Below, piece after piece: positions 26,266 to 35,472 of a stretch of DNA of 64,000 bases (its first letter is position 1; each line of letters begins with the position of its first letter). The notes below the pieces were generated by a model that was not told where the DNA came from, did no database searches, and saw only the letters and a list, made by a program, of their open reading frames with translations. The translations under genes and the position numbers were made by a program. Origin of the DNA: Cellulomonas sp. 73-145 (GTDB lineage: Bacteria > Actinomycetota > Actinomycetes > Actinomycetales > Cellulomonadaceae); assembly GCA_001898185.1 (NCBI GenBank), contig MKTI01000005.1, positions 310,001 to 374,000 on the forward strand. The letters run 5' to 3'.

Positions 26266-27309
26266 CTAGAGGCCCTCGGCCTTCGTCGGCCGACCCAGCA
26301 GCAGCGGAGCGAGCTCGTCCACCGGCAGGTCCTCGTAGAGGACGCGCACCACGGCCTCCGTGATGGGCATCTCGACACCGCGGGAGCGGGCGAGGTCCAG
26401 CACGGGTCGGCACGTCTTGACGCCTTCGGCGGTGCCGCCCGTCGCCGTGATCGCCTCCGCCAGCGACATCCCCGCGCCGAGGTGCACACCGAGCCGGTGG
26501 TTGCGGGAGTCGGGCGACGCGCACGTCGCCATCAGGTCTCCCATGCCGGCCAGACCGCCGAACGTGTCGGCATCGGCGCCCAGGGCCAGACCGAGCCGGG
26601 TGATCTCCACCAGGCCCCGCGTGATCACCGTGGCCATCGTGTTGAACCCGAGGCCGCGGCCCTGCGAGATGCCGACCGCGAGCGCGATGACGTTCTTCAC
26701 GGCACCGCACAGCTCGACGCCCACCACGTCGGGGTTGGTGTAGGGCCGGAAGTACGACGACCGCACGGAGCGCGCGACGAAGGCGGCGGTGTCCGGGTCC
26801 GTGCTGGCGACGACCGTGGCCGTCGGCTGCCGCTGGGCGATCTCGTGCGCGAGGTTCGGTCCGGAGATGACCGCGACCCGTCCCGCCGGCACGTCGAGCG
26901 CCTCGGCGACCACCTGGCTCATCCGCCGGTCGGAGGACAGCTCGACGCCCTTCATCAGGGACACGACGACGGTCTCCGGACCGATGGCCGACCGGAGGGG
27001 CTCGAGCAGCGCCCGCGCACCCTGCGACGGCACGGCGACGGCGACCAGGTCGGCTCCCCGTACCGCCTCGACGACATCGGCCTCCGCGGTCACGGCCGCT
27101 GGCAGGGCCACCCCGGGCAGGTAGGCCTCGTTGCGGTGCTCGTCGCGGATCTGCCGGCACACCCGCGGGTCGCGGCCCCAGACGGTCACGTCACAGCCGG
27201 CGTCGGCCAGCACCATCGCGAACGTGGTGCCCCAGCTGCCCGCCCCCAGCACGGCTGCGCGGGTGGCCGTGCCCGACGGGCGCGTGCCCGATGTCGGGTC
27301 GTCCGTCAC
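26266..27309 (-). CDS. gpsA: Glycerol-3-phosphate dehydrogenase [NAD(P)+]
   Basis: GpsA reduces dihydroxyacetone phosphate to sn-glycerol 3-phosphate for phospholipids. The 347-residue product has the nucleotide-binding GAGSWGT at 22-28, catalytic K205 in CGAVKNVIALA, and SRNHRLG near the C-terminus. The GTG at 27309 overlaps the stop of the acyltransferase gene (GTGA), so the two lipid-precursor enzymes are translationally coupled. Confidence 0.95.
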   Translation of the reverse strand: MTDDPTSGTRPSGTATRAAVLGAGSWGTTFAMVLADAGCDVTVWGRDPRVCRQIRDEHRNEAYLPGVALPAAVTAEADVVEAVRGADLVAVAVPSQGARALLEPLRSAIGPETVVVSLMKGVELSSDRRMSQVVAEALDVPAGRVAVISGPNLAHEIAQRQPTATVVASTDPDTAAFVARSVRSSYFRPYTNPDVVGVELCGAVKNVIALAVGISQGRGLGFNTMATVITRGLVEITRLGLALGADADTFGGLAGMGDLMATCASPDSRNHRLGVHLGAGMSLAEAITATGGTAEGVKTCRPVLDLARSRGVEMPITEAVVRVLYEDLPVDELAPLLLGRPTKAEGL

Positions 27310-28049
27310 GACGCCGACGGCGTGCTGGTCGCCCCGCCACGACCACCCGGAGGCGGCACGAACCGGACGGCGGGGGCCTGCTCGCCGCGGATGCCCTCGA
27401 GCAGCCGCGTGATCGCCTCCATCACGCGCTCCGTCGCCTCGCGCAGGGTCGCGGAGTCCATCGGTCGGTCGTACAGGTCGTCGAGCACCACGGGCGGCCC
27501 GGCGAGGACCTCGACGTGCGCCCGGGGGAACAGGTGCGGCACCTTGCCGTAGCGCGCGAGCAGGTGGTGCGCCCCCCACTGGGCGACGGGGATCACCGGG
27601 GCCCGGGTGGTCAGCGCGAGACGTGCCACACCGGTCTTGCCCTGCATCGGCCACATGTCCGGCTCGCGCGTCAGCGTCCCCTCGGGGAACACCACCACGC
27701 ACTCACCGTCGCGGACGGCCTGGGCGCCCGCGTCCAACGACTGACCGGCGGCGCTGCTGTTGCGCTGCACCGGGATCTGGCCGGTCCCGCGCAGCGCGGC
27801 GCCGATCACCGGTGCCGTGAACAGCGACGCCTTCGCCAGGATCCGCGGCACCACCCCGTTGTCCCAGAGGAAGTGCGCCAGGGTCAGCGGGTCGGCCTGC
27901 GTGACGTGGTTCGCCGCCACGATGAACCCGCCCTCCCTGGGCAGGTTCTCCACCCCCCGCCAGTCCCGCCGCGTCGTGGCGAAGAGGACGGGGCGCACGA
28001 CGGCGGCCACACGGCGGTAGGCGCGGTTCGCTCGCGCGGGGGTCGGCAC
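27306..28049 (-). CDS. 1-acyl-sn-glycerol-3-phosphate acyltransferase (PlsC-like)
   Basis: A 247-residue acyltransferase with the HX4D motif (NHVTQAD, H48 and D53) and the glycerophosphate-binding FPEGTLTR. It uses an acyl donor to form phosphatidic acid or a related lipid at the membrane. The GTG at 28049 is seven bases after a minus-strand TAGCAT (28062-28057). An extension to 28142 would overlap murA and is rejected. gpsA follows with overlap, which supports a phospholipid role. Confidence 0.87.
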   Translation of the reverse strand: MPTPARANRAYRRVAAVVRPVLFATTRRDWRGVENLPREGGFIVAANHVTQADPLTLAHFLWDNGVVPRILAKASLFTAPVIGAALRGTGQIPVQRNSSAAGQSLDAGAQAVRDGECVVVFPEGTLTREPDMWPMQGKTGVARLALTTRAPVIPVAQWGAHHLLARYGKVPHLFPRAHVEVLAGPPVVLDDLYDRPMDSATLREATERVMEAITRLLEGIRGEQAPAVRFVPPPGGRGGATSTPSAS

Positions 28050-28071
28050 GGCGACGATGCTAGCCGCAGCG

Positions 28072-29397
28072 TCAGCGCGGCTCCTCCCGGCTGAACTGCG
28101 CACCCAGCGCCTCGAGCTTGTCGGTGAACCGCTCGTACCCACGGTCGATCAGGCTGATGCCCCGCACGGCCGACGTGCCCTTGGCGGTCAGCGCCGCGAT
28201 CAGGTGGCTGAACCCGCCGCGCAGGTCGGGCACCTCGATGTCCGCGGCCGACAGTGGGGTCGGTCCGGAGATCACGGCGGAGTGGTAGAAGTTCCGCTGC
28301 CCGAACCGGCACGGCCGGCTGCCGAGGCACTCCTTGTACACCTGGATGGTCGCGCCCATCCCGACGAGCGCGTCCACGAACCCGAAGCGGTTCTCGTACA
28401 CCGTCTCGTGCACGATCGACAGGCCCTTGGCCTGGGTCAGCGCCACGACCAGCGGCTGCTGCCAGTCGGTCATGAACCCGGGGTGCACGTCCGTCTCGAG
28501 CTGGATGGAGTTGAGGTCGCCGCCCGGGTGGAAGAAGCGGATGCCGTCCTCCTCGACGGCGAACTCGCCGCCGACCTTGCGGAACGTGTTGAGGAAGGTG
28601 GTCATCTCCGGCTGCGTGGCGCCACGGACGAACACGTCGCCCCCGGTCGCCAGCGCCGCCGAGGCCCACGAGGCGGCCTCGATCCGGTCCGCCAGCGCGG
28701 TGTGGCTGAAGCCGACGAGCCGCTCGACGCCCTCGATCCGGATCACCCGGTCGGTGTCGACGGAGATGATCGCGCCCATCTTCTGCAGGACGTTGATCAG
28801 GTCCATGATCTCGGGCTCGATCGCCGCGTTCGCCAGCTCGGTGATGCCCTCGGCGCGCACGGCCGTCAGCAGCAGCTGCTCGGTGGCGCCCACGCTGGGG
28901 TACGGCAGGGCGATCTTGGTGCCCTGGAGCCGCTGCGGGGCGACGATGTGGATGCCGTTGGGCCGCTTGTCCACCACCGCGCCGAACTGCCGAAGGATGT
29001 CGAGGTGGTAGTTGATCGGACGGTCGCCGATGCGGCAGCCGCCCAGGTCCGGGATGAACGCCTCACCGAGGCGGTGCAGCAGCGGGCCGCAGAACAGGAT
29101 CGGGATCCGGCTGGACCCGGCGTGCGCGTCGATGTCCGCGACGTGCGCGGACTCCACGTCGGTCGGGTCGATGCGGACCGTGCCGGCATCGGCGTCCACG
29201 TCCACCCGGGCTCCGTGCAGGTCGAGGAGCCCCGTCACCACCTGCACGTCCCGGATCTCCGGGACGTTGCGCAGGACGCTGGGTGTCTCGCCCAGCAGGG
29301 CGGCGACCATCGCCTTGGACACGAAGTTCTTGGCGCCGCGGACGGTGATCTCACCGTTCAGCGGGTTGCCACCGTCGACGTACAGCAGGTCGGCCAT
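28072..29397 (-). CDS. murA: UDP-N-acetylglucosamine 1-carboxyvinyltransferase
   Basis: MurA adds enolpyruvate to UDP-GlcNAc, the first committed step of peptidoglycan. The 441-residue protein has VRGAKN near residue 20 and the active-site cysteine C121 in GGCRIGDRP, so it should be fosfomycin-sensitive in principle. The typical LRGGFSHLIAALTAKG appears late. I use the ATG at 29397; ATG at 29415 would add six residues and cannot be excluded. It lies upstream of the plsC-like/gpsA pair. Confidence 0.94.
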   Translation of the reverse strand: MADLLYVDGGNPLNGEITVRGAKNFVSKAMVAALLGETPSVLRNVPEIRDVQVVTGLLDLHGARVDVDADAGTVRIDPTDVESAHVADIDAHAGSSRIPILFCGPLLHRLGEAFIPDLGGCRIGDRPINYHLDILRQFGAVVDKRPNGIHIVAPQRLQGTKIALPYPSVGATEQLLLTAVRAEGITELANAAIEPEIMDLINVLQKMGAIISVDTDRVIRIEGVERLVGFSHTALADRIEAASWASAALATGGDVFVRGATQPEMTTFLNTFRKVGGEFAVEEDGIRFFHPGGDLNSIQLETDVHPGFMTDWQQPLVVALTQAKGLSIVHETVYENRFGFVDALVGMGATIQVYKECLGSRPCRFGQRNFYHSAVISGPTPLSAADIEVPDLRGGFSHLIAALTAKGTSAVRGISLIDRGYERFTDKLEALGAQFSREEPR

Positions 29398-29554
29398 CGC
29401 ACCATCGTCTCTCATGGGTTCACGAGCCCCGGACCGCGGTCCCGGGTGCGGCGAGGATCCCACCCGAAACCCTCACAAGCCACCCGGGAGGTCCTCCGGT
29501 GGCACACAGGGAGCCGTGCGCCGTTCCGTCCTGGTCACGAACGCGGTGCGCGCC

Positions 29555-30160
29555 TCAGTGCTTCCCCTTGGACGACTTCTTCGCCCCGCGTGCCTTCGCC
29601 GAACCGGACGACGCCTTCGTCGTCGCGAGCTTCTTGCCCTTCTTACCCTTCGCGGGCTTCGCGCTGTCGGCGTGCTTGGAGCCCGTGGGCTTGCCCTTGG
29701 ACGTGGACTTGCGCTGCGACTTCGGCTCGACCTTCTGCGAGCCGGTCGACGCCTTGCCGGACGTCCCGACCGAGGCCGCCTCGTCCGTCGCTCGCGGCAG
29801 CGCTTCGGCGTCCGTGGGGACCGCTGCCGGTGCGGCCGGGTGAGCCGATGCGGGGAGCCGTCCCGCGGGCGCGGCGCCGGCGTCCCCGCTGACCAGCGCC
29901 TCGCGCAGCTGGACGCCCGGGCGGAAGCGGGCCACGGTCGTCGCAGCCACCTCGACCGCCGCCCCGGTCCGCGGGTTCCGGGCGGTGCGCGCGGACCGAG
30001 CGACCGGCTCGAACGTCCCGAAGCCCGTCAGGGCGACGCGTTCGCCGGCGACGAGCGCCGCCGTGATCTCGTGCAGCACCGCGTCGACCGCGTGCGCCGC
30101 CTGCGCGTGGCTCGCTCCGTCGCGTGCCAGACGTGTCGCGAGCTCGGACCTGCTGACCAT
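29555..30160 (-). CDS. HU-family nucleoid protein with long basic tail (HupB-like)
   Basis: Residues 1-90 form the HU fold (MVSRSELATRLA, LTGFGTFEPVARSARTARNP, FRPGVQLREAL). A linker rich in Ala and Pro follows, then about 70 residues rich in Lys, Ser, Gly and Ala (KGKKGKK, KSTSKGKP), 201 in all. The tail resembles mycobacterial HupB/Hlp, which also lies beside leuCD. It bends and compacts DNA; the tail may be acetylated in relatives. The ATG has GAGGAGGG five bases upstream. Confidence 0.9.
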   Translation of the reverse strand: MVSRSELATRLARDGASHAQAAHAVDAVLHEITAALVAGERVALTGFGTFEPVARSARTARNPRTGAAVEVAATTVARFRPGVQLREALVSGDAGAAPAGRLPASAHPAAPAAVPTDAEALPRATDEAASVGTSGKASTGSQKVEPKSQRKSTSKGKPTGSKHADSAKPAKGKKGKKLATTKASSGSAKARGAKKSSKGKH

Positions 30161-30225
30161 CGGACCCTCCTCGGTGTCGGACGTGCTCCCACGCTAGGTG
30201 GTGCACGCCCCGCCCGAGGCCGGCA

Positions 30226-30261
30226 CGCGGGACCAGATCGCGAACGACGTCTGGTCCCGCG
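30226..30261. terminator. Inverted repeat after leuD
   Basis: A perfect 12-pair stem (CGCGGGACCAGA / TCTGGTCCCGCG) around a 12-base loop, nine bases beyond the leuD stop. It probably ends the leuCD transcript. Confidence 0.65.
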
Positions 30262-30269
30262 CTGCGCGT

Positions 30270-30938
30270 TCAGCTGGTGCGGGAGGCGCCGAGCTCGACG
30301 TGCACCACGGGGCGGGCCGCGACGATCGCGACCGGCGGCAGGTGCTTGGCCGGGAGGGTGGCGGGCCGCCACGCCTCACGACGTGCCTCGAACTCCGTGA
30401 TCTCGGCCTCGTGCTGCAGCGTCAGGCCGATGTCGTCGAGGCCCTCCAGCAGCCGCCAGCGGGTGTAGTCGTCCACCGCGAACGGCACCACTACGTCGTC
30501 GCACGTGACGGTCTTCGACTCCAGGTCCACGGTCACCTCGGTGCCCGGGTGCGTCTCGAGGACCTTCCACAGCAGCTCGACGTCCTCCTGGGCGACCTGC
30601 GCGGCGAGCAGCCCCTGCTTGCCGGAGTTGCCGCGGAAGATGTCGGCGAACCGCGCCGAGATCACCACGCGGAACCCGTAGTCCTTCAGCGCCCAGACGG
30701 CGTGCTCGCGCGACGAGCCGGTGCCGAAGTCGGGACCGGCGACCAGCACGGAGCCGCTGCGGTAGGCGTCCTGGTTGAGCACGAACGCCGGGTCACCGCG
30801 CCAGGCGGCGAACAGCGCGTCCTCGAAGCCCGTGCGGGTGACCCGCTTGAGGTAGACCGCCGGGATGATCTGGTCGGTGTCGACGTTGCTGCGGCGCAGC
30901 GGGACCCCGACGCCGGTGTGCTGGGTGAACTTCTCCAT
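30270..30938 (-). CDS. leuD: 3-isopropylmalate dehydratase small subunit
   Basis: LeuD is the swivelling small subunit of isopropylmalate isomerase in leucine synthesis. The 222-residue protein has [14 protein letters not shown] near the N-terminus and [14 protein letters not shown] with the substrate-binding serine/arginine. It starts with ATG 16 bases after leuC, and the two are cotranscribed. Confidence 0.96.
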   Translation of the reverse strand: MEKFTQHTGVGVPLRRSNVDTDQIIPAVYLKRVTRTGFEDALFAAWRGDPAFVLNQDAYRSGSVLVAGPDFGTGSSREHAVWALKDYGFRVVISARFADIFRGNSGKQGLLAAQVAQEDVELLWKVLETHPGTEVTVDLESKTVTCDDVVVPFAVDDYTRWRLLEGLDDIGLTLQHEAEITEFEARREAWRPATLPAKHLPPVAIVAARPVVHVELGASRTS

Positions 30939-30954
30939 CGTCGTCGTCCTCGTC

Positions 30955-32412
30955 TCAGGCGGTCAGCAGGTCGGGGGTGAGGGGCGAGCCGTCCGGGGAG
31001 ACGACGTCCGGCCCGAGGTCGGACACGGACGACAGCGTCCCGCGGATCGCGGTCGCGGCTGCCACGAGCGGCGACACGAGGTGCGTGCGACCGCCCTTGC
31101 CCTGCCGGCCCTCGAAATTGCGGTTGGACGTCGAGGCCGACCGCTCACCCGGCGCCAGCTGGTCGGGGTTCATGCCGAGACACATCGAGCAGCCGGCGTT
31201 GCGCCACTCCGCACCGAAGTCCAGGAAGATCTTGTCCAGACCCTCCGCCTCCGCCTGCAGGCGGACGCGTGCCGACGACGGCACCACGAGCACGCGCACG
31301 CTCTCGGCCTTCTGCCGGCCCTTGACGAGCTTGGCGACGGCGCGCAGGTCCTCGATCCGTCCGTTGGTGCACGAGCCGATGAAGACGGTGTCCACCGCGA
31401 TCTCCCGCAGCGGCTGCCCCGGCGTCAGGCCCATGTACTCGATCGCCCGCTCGGCCGCGACGCGCTCGTTGGCGTCCGCGATCTGCTCGGGCACCGGCAC
31501 GTTGCCGGACAGCGGGAGACCCTGGCCCGGGTTGGTGCCCCACGTGACGAACGGCTCGAGGTCGGCAGCCTCCAGCACCACCTCGGCGTCGAACTGCGCA
31601 TCCTCGTCCGACCGCAGCGTGCGCCAGTACTCCACGGCCGCGTCCCAGTCGGCCCCCTCGGGAGCGTGCGGACGGCCCTTGAGGTACTCGAAGGTCGTGT
31701 CGTCCGGCGCGATCATGCCGGCGCGGGCACCGGCCTCGATCGACATGTTGCAGACGGTCATCCGGCCCTCCATCGTCAGGGACCGGATCGCCTCCCCGCG
31801 GTACTCCAGCACGTAGCCCTGACCGCCGCCGGTGCCGATCTTGGCGATGATCGCCAGGATGATGTCCTTGGCGCCGGCCCCCTGCGGCAGCTGACCGTTC
31901 ACCGTGATCGCCATGGTCTTGAACGGCGCGAGCGGCAGCGTCTGCGTGGCCAGGACGTGCTCCACCTCGCTGGTGCCGATGCCGAACGCGAGGGCGCCGA
32001 ACGCCCCGTGGGTCGACGTGTGCGAGTCGCCGCACACCACCGTCAGGCCCGGCTGCGTGAGTCCGAGCTGCGGACCGACCTGGTGCACGATCCCCTGGTC
32101 GGCGTCGCCGAGCGAGTGGATCCGCACACCGAACTCGGCCGCGTTGCGCCGCAGCGTCTCGATCTGGGTCCGGCTGGTCGGGTCCGCGATCGGCAGGTCG
32201 ATGTCGAGCGTCGGGGTGTTGTGGTCCTCGGTCGCGAGCGTCAGGTCGGGACGACGCACTCCTCGACCCGCCAGCCGCAGGCCCTCGAACGCCTGGGGGC
32301 TGGTGACCTCGTGCACCAGGTGCAGGTCGATGTAGAGCAGGTCGGGAGCCCCGTCCGTGCCGCGACGCACCACATGTGCGTCCCAGACCTTCTCCGCCAG
32401 CGTGCCGGTCAT
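30955..32412 (-). CDS. leuC: 3-isopropylmalate dehydratase large subunit
   Basis: LeuC carries the [4Fe-4S] cluster that isomerises isopropylmalate. Of 485 residues, the cluster cysteines are C348 (SCTNGR), C408 and C411 ([11 protein letters not shown]). [17 protein letters not shown] is the aconitase-family signature. The ATG at 32412 gives the conserved start [10 protein letters not shown]. The open frame continues far upstream through the divergent regulator, which is a shadow. There is no clear ribosome site. Control is probably by the adjacent IclR protein. Confidence 0.96.
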   Translation of the reverse strand: MTGTLAEKVWDAHVVRRGTDGAPDLLYIDLHLVHEVTSPQAFEGLRLAGRGVRRPDLTLATEDHNTPTLDIDLPIADPTSRTQIETLRRNAAEFGVRIHSLGDADQGIVHQVGPQLGLTQPGLTVVCGDSHTSTHGAFGALAFGIGTSEVEHVLATQTLPLAPFKTMAITVNGQLPQGAGAKDIILAIIAKIGTGGGQGYVLEYRGEAIRSLTMEGRMTVCNMSIEAGARAGMIAPDDTTFEYLKGRPHAPEGADWDAAVEYWRTLRSDEDAQFDAEVVLEAADLEPFVTWGTNPGQGLPLSGNVPVPEQIADANERVAAERAIEYMGLTPGQPLREIAVDTVFIGSCTNGRIEDLRAVAKLVKGRQKAESVRVLVVPSSARVRLQAEAEGLDKIFLDFGAEWRNAGCSMCLGMNPDQLAPGERSASTSNRNFEGRQGKGGRTHLVSPLVAAATAIRGTLSSVSDLGPDVVSPDGSPLTPDLLTA

Positions 32413-32538
32413 AGGTGAGTCCCGTCTCGTCGTGCTGTCCCGTGTCCTCGTCGTCGGCGTCAGCCTCGGTACGAGTCGCTGCGCGACCCGCCGAACCCGC
32501 GGCTTGCATCTCAGGGTTCGAGACGCCAATATCGACCT
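32413..32538. promoter_or_regulatory. Divergent control region leuCD / IclR regulator
   Basis: 126 bases separate the leuC and regulator starts. The regulator end is locally AT-richer (CCAATATCGACCTATGG near 32526-32542), the likely promoter zone for both directions. I find no strong inverted repeat and no leucine-rich leader peptide. In Streptomyces, related regulators (NdgR/AreB) bind such leuCD intergenic regions; that is known for the family, not visible here. Confidence 0.4.
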
Positions 32539-33258
32539 ATGGACAACTCTAGCGGAGTCGGCGTCCTCGACAAGGCCGCCTCCGTCCTCAGCGCCCTCGA
32601 GGCCGGCCCGGCGACGCTCGCGCAGCTGGTCACCGCCACCCATCTTGCCCGTCCCACGGCGCACCGACTGGCCGTCGCGCTCGAGCACCACCGCCTCGTC
32701 GCCCGCGACCTGCAGGGACGCTTCGTGCTCGGACCCCGACTGTCCGAGCTGTCGACCGCCGCGGGCGAGGACCGCCTCCTCGCGACCGCCGGCCCCGTGC
32801 TCGCCGCCCTGCGGGACCACACGGGTGAGAGCGCCCAGCTCTACCGCCGCCAGGGCGACATGCGCATCTGCGTCGCCGCCGCGGAGCGTCCGGTCGGCCT
32901 GCGCGACTCGATCCCGGTCGGCGCGACGCTGACGATGCTCGCCGGGTCGGCCGCCCAGATCCTGCTCGCCTGGGAGGAGCCGGACCGGCTCCACCGGGGG
33001 CTCCAGGGCGCGAAGTTCACCGCCACGATCCTGTCCGGGGTGCGCCGACGGGGCTGGGCGCAGTCGGTCTCCGAGCGTGAGGTCGGTGTCGCGTCCGTCT
33101 CCGCGCCCGTGCGCGGACCGTCCGGGCGGGTTGTCGCGGCCGTCTCCGTGTCCGGTCCGCTCGAGCGGCTCTCCCGGCAGCCCGGCCGGCTTCACGCCGC
33201 CGCGGTCGTGTCCGCCGCGAACCGCCTGACCGAGGTGCTGCGCCGCACCGGCGACTGA
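32539..33258 (+). CDS. IclR-family regulator next to leuCD (NdgR/AreB-like)
   Basis: A 239-residue IclR protein: N-terminal winged helix ([37 protein letters not shown]) and a C-terminal effector domain ([25 protein letters not shown]). IclR members divergent from leuCD in actinobacteria control leucine synthesis and amino-acid-dependent metabolism. The ATG at 32539 has no ribosome site and could be leaderless. It ends before a strong terminator at 33298. Confidence 0.88.
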   Translation: MDNSSGVGVLDKAASVLSALEAGPATLAQLVTATHLARPTAHRLAVALEHHRLVARDLQGRFVLGPRLSELSTAAGEDRLLATAGPVLAALRDHTGESAQLYRRQGDMRICVAAAERPVGLRDSIPVGATLTMLAGSAAQILLAWEEPDRLHRGLQGAKFTATILSGVRRRGWAQSVSEREVGVASVSAPVRGPSGRVVAAVSVSGPLERLSRQPGRLHAAAVVSAANRLTEVLRRTGD

Positions 33259-33297
33259 CCCCGAGGTCGACGTCCACCAGGCGGCAAGAGCACGACG

Positions 33298-33327
33298 AAG
33301 GCCCGGTCACCTCGGTGACCGGGCCTT
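33298..33327 (+). terminator. Terminator between the IclR gene and tRNA-Glu
   Basis: A 13-pair perfect stem: AAGGCCCGGTCAC, loop CTCG, GTGACCGGGCCTT. It can serve the regulator gene on the plus strand and the tRNAs on the minus strand. Confidence 0.8.
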
Positions 33328-33332
33328 GTGCG

Positions 33333-33405
33333 TACCCCCGACCGGATTCGAACCGGCGCTACCGCCGTGAGAGGGCGGCGTGCTAGGCCGCTACACAACG
33401 GGGGC
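33333..33405 (-). tRNA. tRNA-Glu (anticodon CTC)
   Basis: On the minus strand a full cloverleaf of 73 bases is visible. The acceptor GCCCCCG pairs with CGGGGGT, the anticodon stem CCGCC/GGCGG holds the loop CTCTCAC (anticodon CTC), and the T arm contains GGTTCGAATCC. There is no encoded CCA. Confidence 0.95.
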
Positions 33406-33494
33406 CTACGCCTGCGCAGCCGGAGCCGCGCGTGCGGATGAACACTCTACCCGATGCCCGGACTCAGCCGGACAGCGGACCAGCGGTGCTCACG

Positions 33495-33566
33495 CTGGGG
33501 TACCAGGACTCGAACCTAGACTAAGTGAACCAGAATCACTCGTGCTGCCAATTACACCATACCCCA
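33495..33566 (-). tRNA. tRNA-Gln (anticodon CTG)
   Basis: A 72-base cloverleaf on the minus strand. TGGGGTA pairs with TACCCCA, the anticodon stem AGTGA/TCACT holds loop TTCTGGT (anticodon CTG), and the T arm has GGTTCGAGTCC. It lies 89 bases upstream of tRNA-Glu. A minus-strand TCATAC about six bases before its 5' end may be its -10. Confidence 0.95.
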
Positions 33567-33758
33567 TGGGGGTATGACCTCCGCGATCCCGACGCACCTC
33601 GGAGGAGAGCGACAGGAGCAGCCCGGGGGCCGTACCGGCGGTGAACACTACCGGAGCCGCGGGGGCGGGTCCAACTCGCTGCAGAGCCGGCCCGTGCGGG
33701 GCCCGGCCAGGTCCCCGACGACACCGCGTCGGTCGGCAGCTCCGGCCGGGTGGCCAGG

Positions 33759-34214
33759 TCAGCGCGGGATGCGGCCGAACTCGCTCACGTCGTACCAGAG
33801 CAGGTCGCGGTCCTCGAGCCGCTGCACGGCTGCGTCGTCCCCGGCGACCGCGGCGACGACGTCGGCCGCGGCGGAGGGTTCGTCCACGTGCGCGCACACC
33901 ACCGCGTCGGCAGGAACCCCCGAGAGGACCGTCACCGCGGTCACGTCGGCGTCCGGGTCCGCATCCGGTACCACCGACTCGTCCGGCACGTCGGCCGCGA
34001 GCACCAGTCGCAGTCGCGGCACGCCGGGCCGGTCCGCCAGCATCGCGAGGCTCTCGTCGGCGGCGACGAGCTGAGCGACGAACTCCCAGCCCTCGTCGTC
34101 CTCGTCCGGAAGAGCGGCGCGCAGTGCCGCGGTCACGGCGTGGGCGCGCCGCGGACCACCATCGGCAGCGAGGTGGTCGAGCTCGTCGAGGGTTGCCGGC
34201 AGGTAGACGCGCAC
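33759..34214 (-). CDS. Conserved actinobacterial protein (MRVYLPAT family, possibly DUF6912)
   Basis: A 151-residue acidic soluble protein beginning RVYLPATLDELDHL. A VTAALRAALPDEDDEGWEFVAQ segment and a C-terminus LLWYDVSEFGRIPR are well formed, which suggests a conserved fold, but I see no catalytic motif. I recall similar proteins under the label DUF6912; this is unverified. It lies between tRNA-Gln and the CpaE-like gene on the same strand, with 24 bases between it and that gene. The function is unknown. Confidence 0.7.
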   Translation of the reverse strand: MRVYLPATLDELDHLAADGGPRRAHAVTAALRAALPDEDDEGWEFVAQLVAADESLAMLADRPGVPRLRLVLAADVPDESVVPDADPDADVTAVTVLSGVPADAVVCAHVDEPSAAADVVAAVAGDDAAVQRLEDRDLLWYDVSEFGRIPR

Positions 34215-34238
34215 GGGGCCAGTCTGCCGGGCCCACGC

Positions 34239-35471
34239 TCAGCCGACAGCCACCGGCGCGGCGAGCCGCTCGACGACGGCCAGGAGCGCCTTGCGGAGCG
34301 CCGAGCCGGGGGCGCACTCGCGCAGCACCCGACCGGCGAGCAGCGCGCCGTCCGCGGCCGCACGGTCCTCCGGGAGCGTGAGCACTCGGTGGACACCCGC
34401 ATAGCGCGCGAGGGCGTCGTGCACGGCAGCCTCCGGCCGAGCACCTGAGGCGGAGGCCCGCAACCGGTTGACCACGACGACCTGCGGGACGTCGAGGCGC
34501 AGGTCTGCCAGCTCCGAGAGAGCGCGGACCAGACGGGCCAGACCCACCGGGTCGCCCGCACCGACCACCACGACCACGTCGGCTGCCCGGAGCGCGCTCA
34601 GCGTCGCGGCGTTGCGCTGCGGCGCGCGGGTGTCGTAGCTCAGCTGCTCGTCCTGCTCGAGGCAGAAGCCCGTGTCGACGAGCGTCCAGGGCACGAGCTG
34701 ACGTGCCACACCCCAGACCACGTCGAGGGCGGACGCGGGGAGCTCGGGCCAGCGGTCCGCCCGCGAGATCCCCGTCAGGACGCGCAGACGCTCGGCGATC
34801 ACCGGTGCGAGTCGCGCGAGCGACCGAAGGTCGAGAGAACCCTGACCGGCAGCGCGGGCAACGGCCGCGAGACCCGGCGCCTCGTCCAGCAGCCCGACGA
34901 CCTGGGCGACCGTGCCTCCGTACGTGTCCGCGTCCACCAGCAGCGACGTCTCGCCCCGAGCCGCGAGCTCGGCGGCGAGGTTCACGGCCACCGTCGTCCG
35001 ACCCGGGGCGCCGGTCGGTCCCCACACCGCGACGAGGCGGCCCCGCCGCAGCGGTTCGCCGAGGACGGCGTCGGCTCCCTTTAGGTCCGGATGATCCGGT
35101 ACCGCCGCGTCGAGCAGCGCCGTCGCGCTCTCGAGCACGGTCCGCGCACCCGCCAGACCGTCAGGTGTCGGCACGACCAGGTCCGCACCGCACGCCTGCA
35201 CCCGGTCGACGAGCCACGGACGAGCCGCATCGGCGAGCGCCACGACCTGCACCCCGGCGCGATGCAGCGTGAGCATCGCCTCCACGTCGAGCCGGTCGAG
35301 CTCCGCGGAGACGATCGCAACCCGGCCCAGGCCCGCCTCCGCGGCAGCGAGCAGCTCGGTCAGGTCCGCGCAGCGCCGGGTCACCGTGAACCGGCCGGCG
35401 GAGGCCTCGGCCGCACGAACGACGAGGCTCTCCGCCGCACCTCGGACCGCGCACAGCACCCCGACGGCCAC
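34239..35471 (-). CDS. CpaE/TadZ-like MinD-family ATPase with an arginine P-loop
   Basis: A 410-residue protein. Residues 1-130 are receiver-like, as in CpaE (VAIVSAELDRLDVEAMLTLH), and about 145-400 form a SIMIBI ATPase. The P-loop is GPTGAPGRTT (151-160), with R158 where the catalytic lysine normally stands and no KGG lysine. The switch region DADTYGGTVAQ is retained. CpaE/TadZ proteins place pilus machinery at poles, but no tad/cpa pilus genes are nearby. It follows the SAF-domain gene by one base, so the two probably work together. Its ATPase activity is uncertain. Confidence 0.75.
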   Translation of the reverse strand: MAVGVLCAVRGAAESLVVRAAEASAGRFTVTRRCADLTELLAAAEAGLGRVAIVSAELDRLDVEAMLTLHRAGVQVVALADAARPWLVDRVQACGADLVVPTPDGLAGARTVLESATALLDAAVPDHPDLKGADAVLGEPLRRGRLVAVWGPTGAPGRTTVAVNLAAELAARGETSLLVDADTYGGTVAQVVGLLDEAPGLAAVARAAGQGSLDLRSLARLAPVIAERLRVLTGISRADRWPELPASALDVVWGVARQLVPWTLVDTGFCLEQDEQLSYDTRAPQRNAATLSALRAADVVVVVGAGDPVGLARLVRALSELADLRLDVPQVVVVNRLRASASGARPEAAVHDALARYAGVHRVLTLPEDRAAADGALLAGRVLRECAPGSALRKALLAVVERLAAPVAVG

Positions 35472-35472
35472 C

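Noticed and set aside
29463..29510. GGAGGACCTCC dyad between HU and murA
   Set aside because: A one-base loop is sterically impossible and the extended pairing has a bulge.
32413..33195. Long N-terminal extension of leuC through the IclR gene
   Set aside because: The added sequence is low complexity; LeuC homologues start at the [10 protein letters not shown] segment, so ATG 32412 is used.
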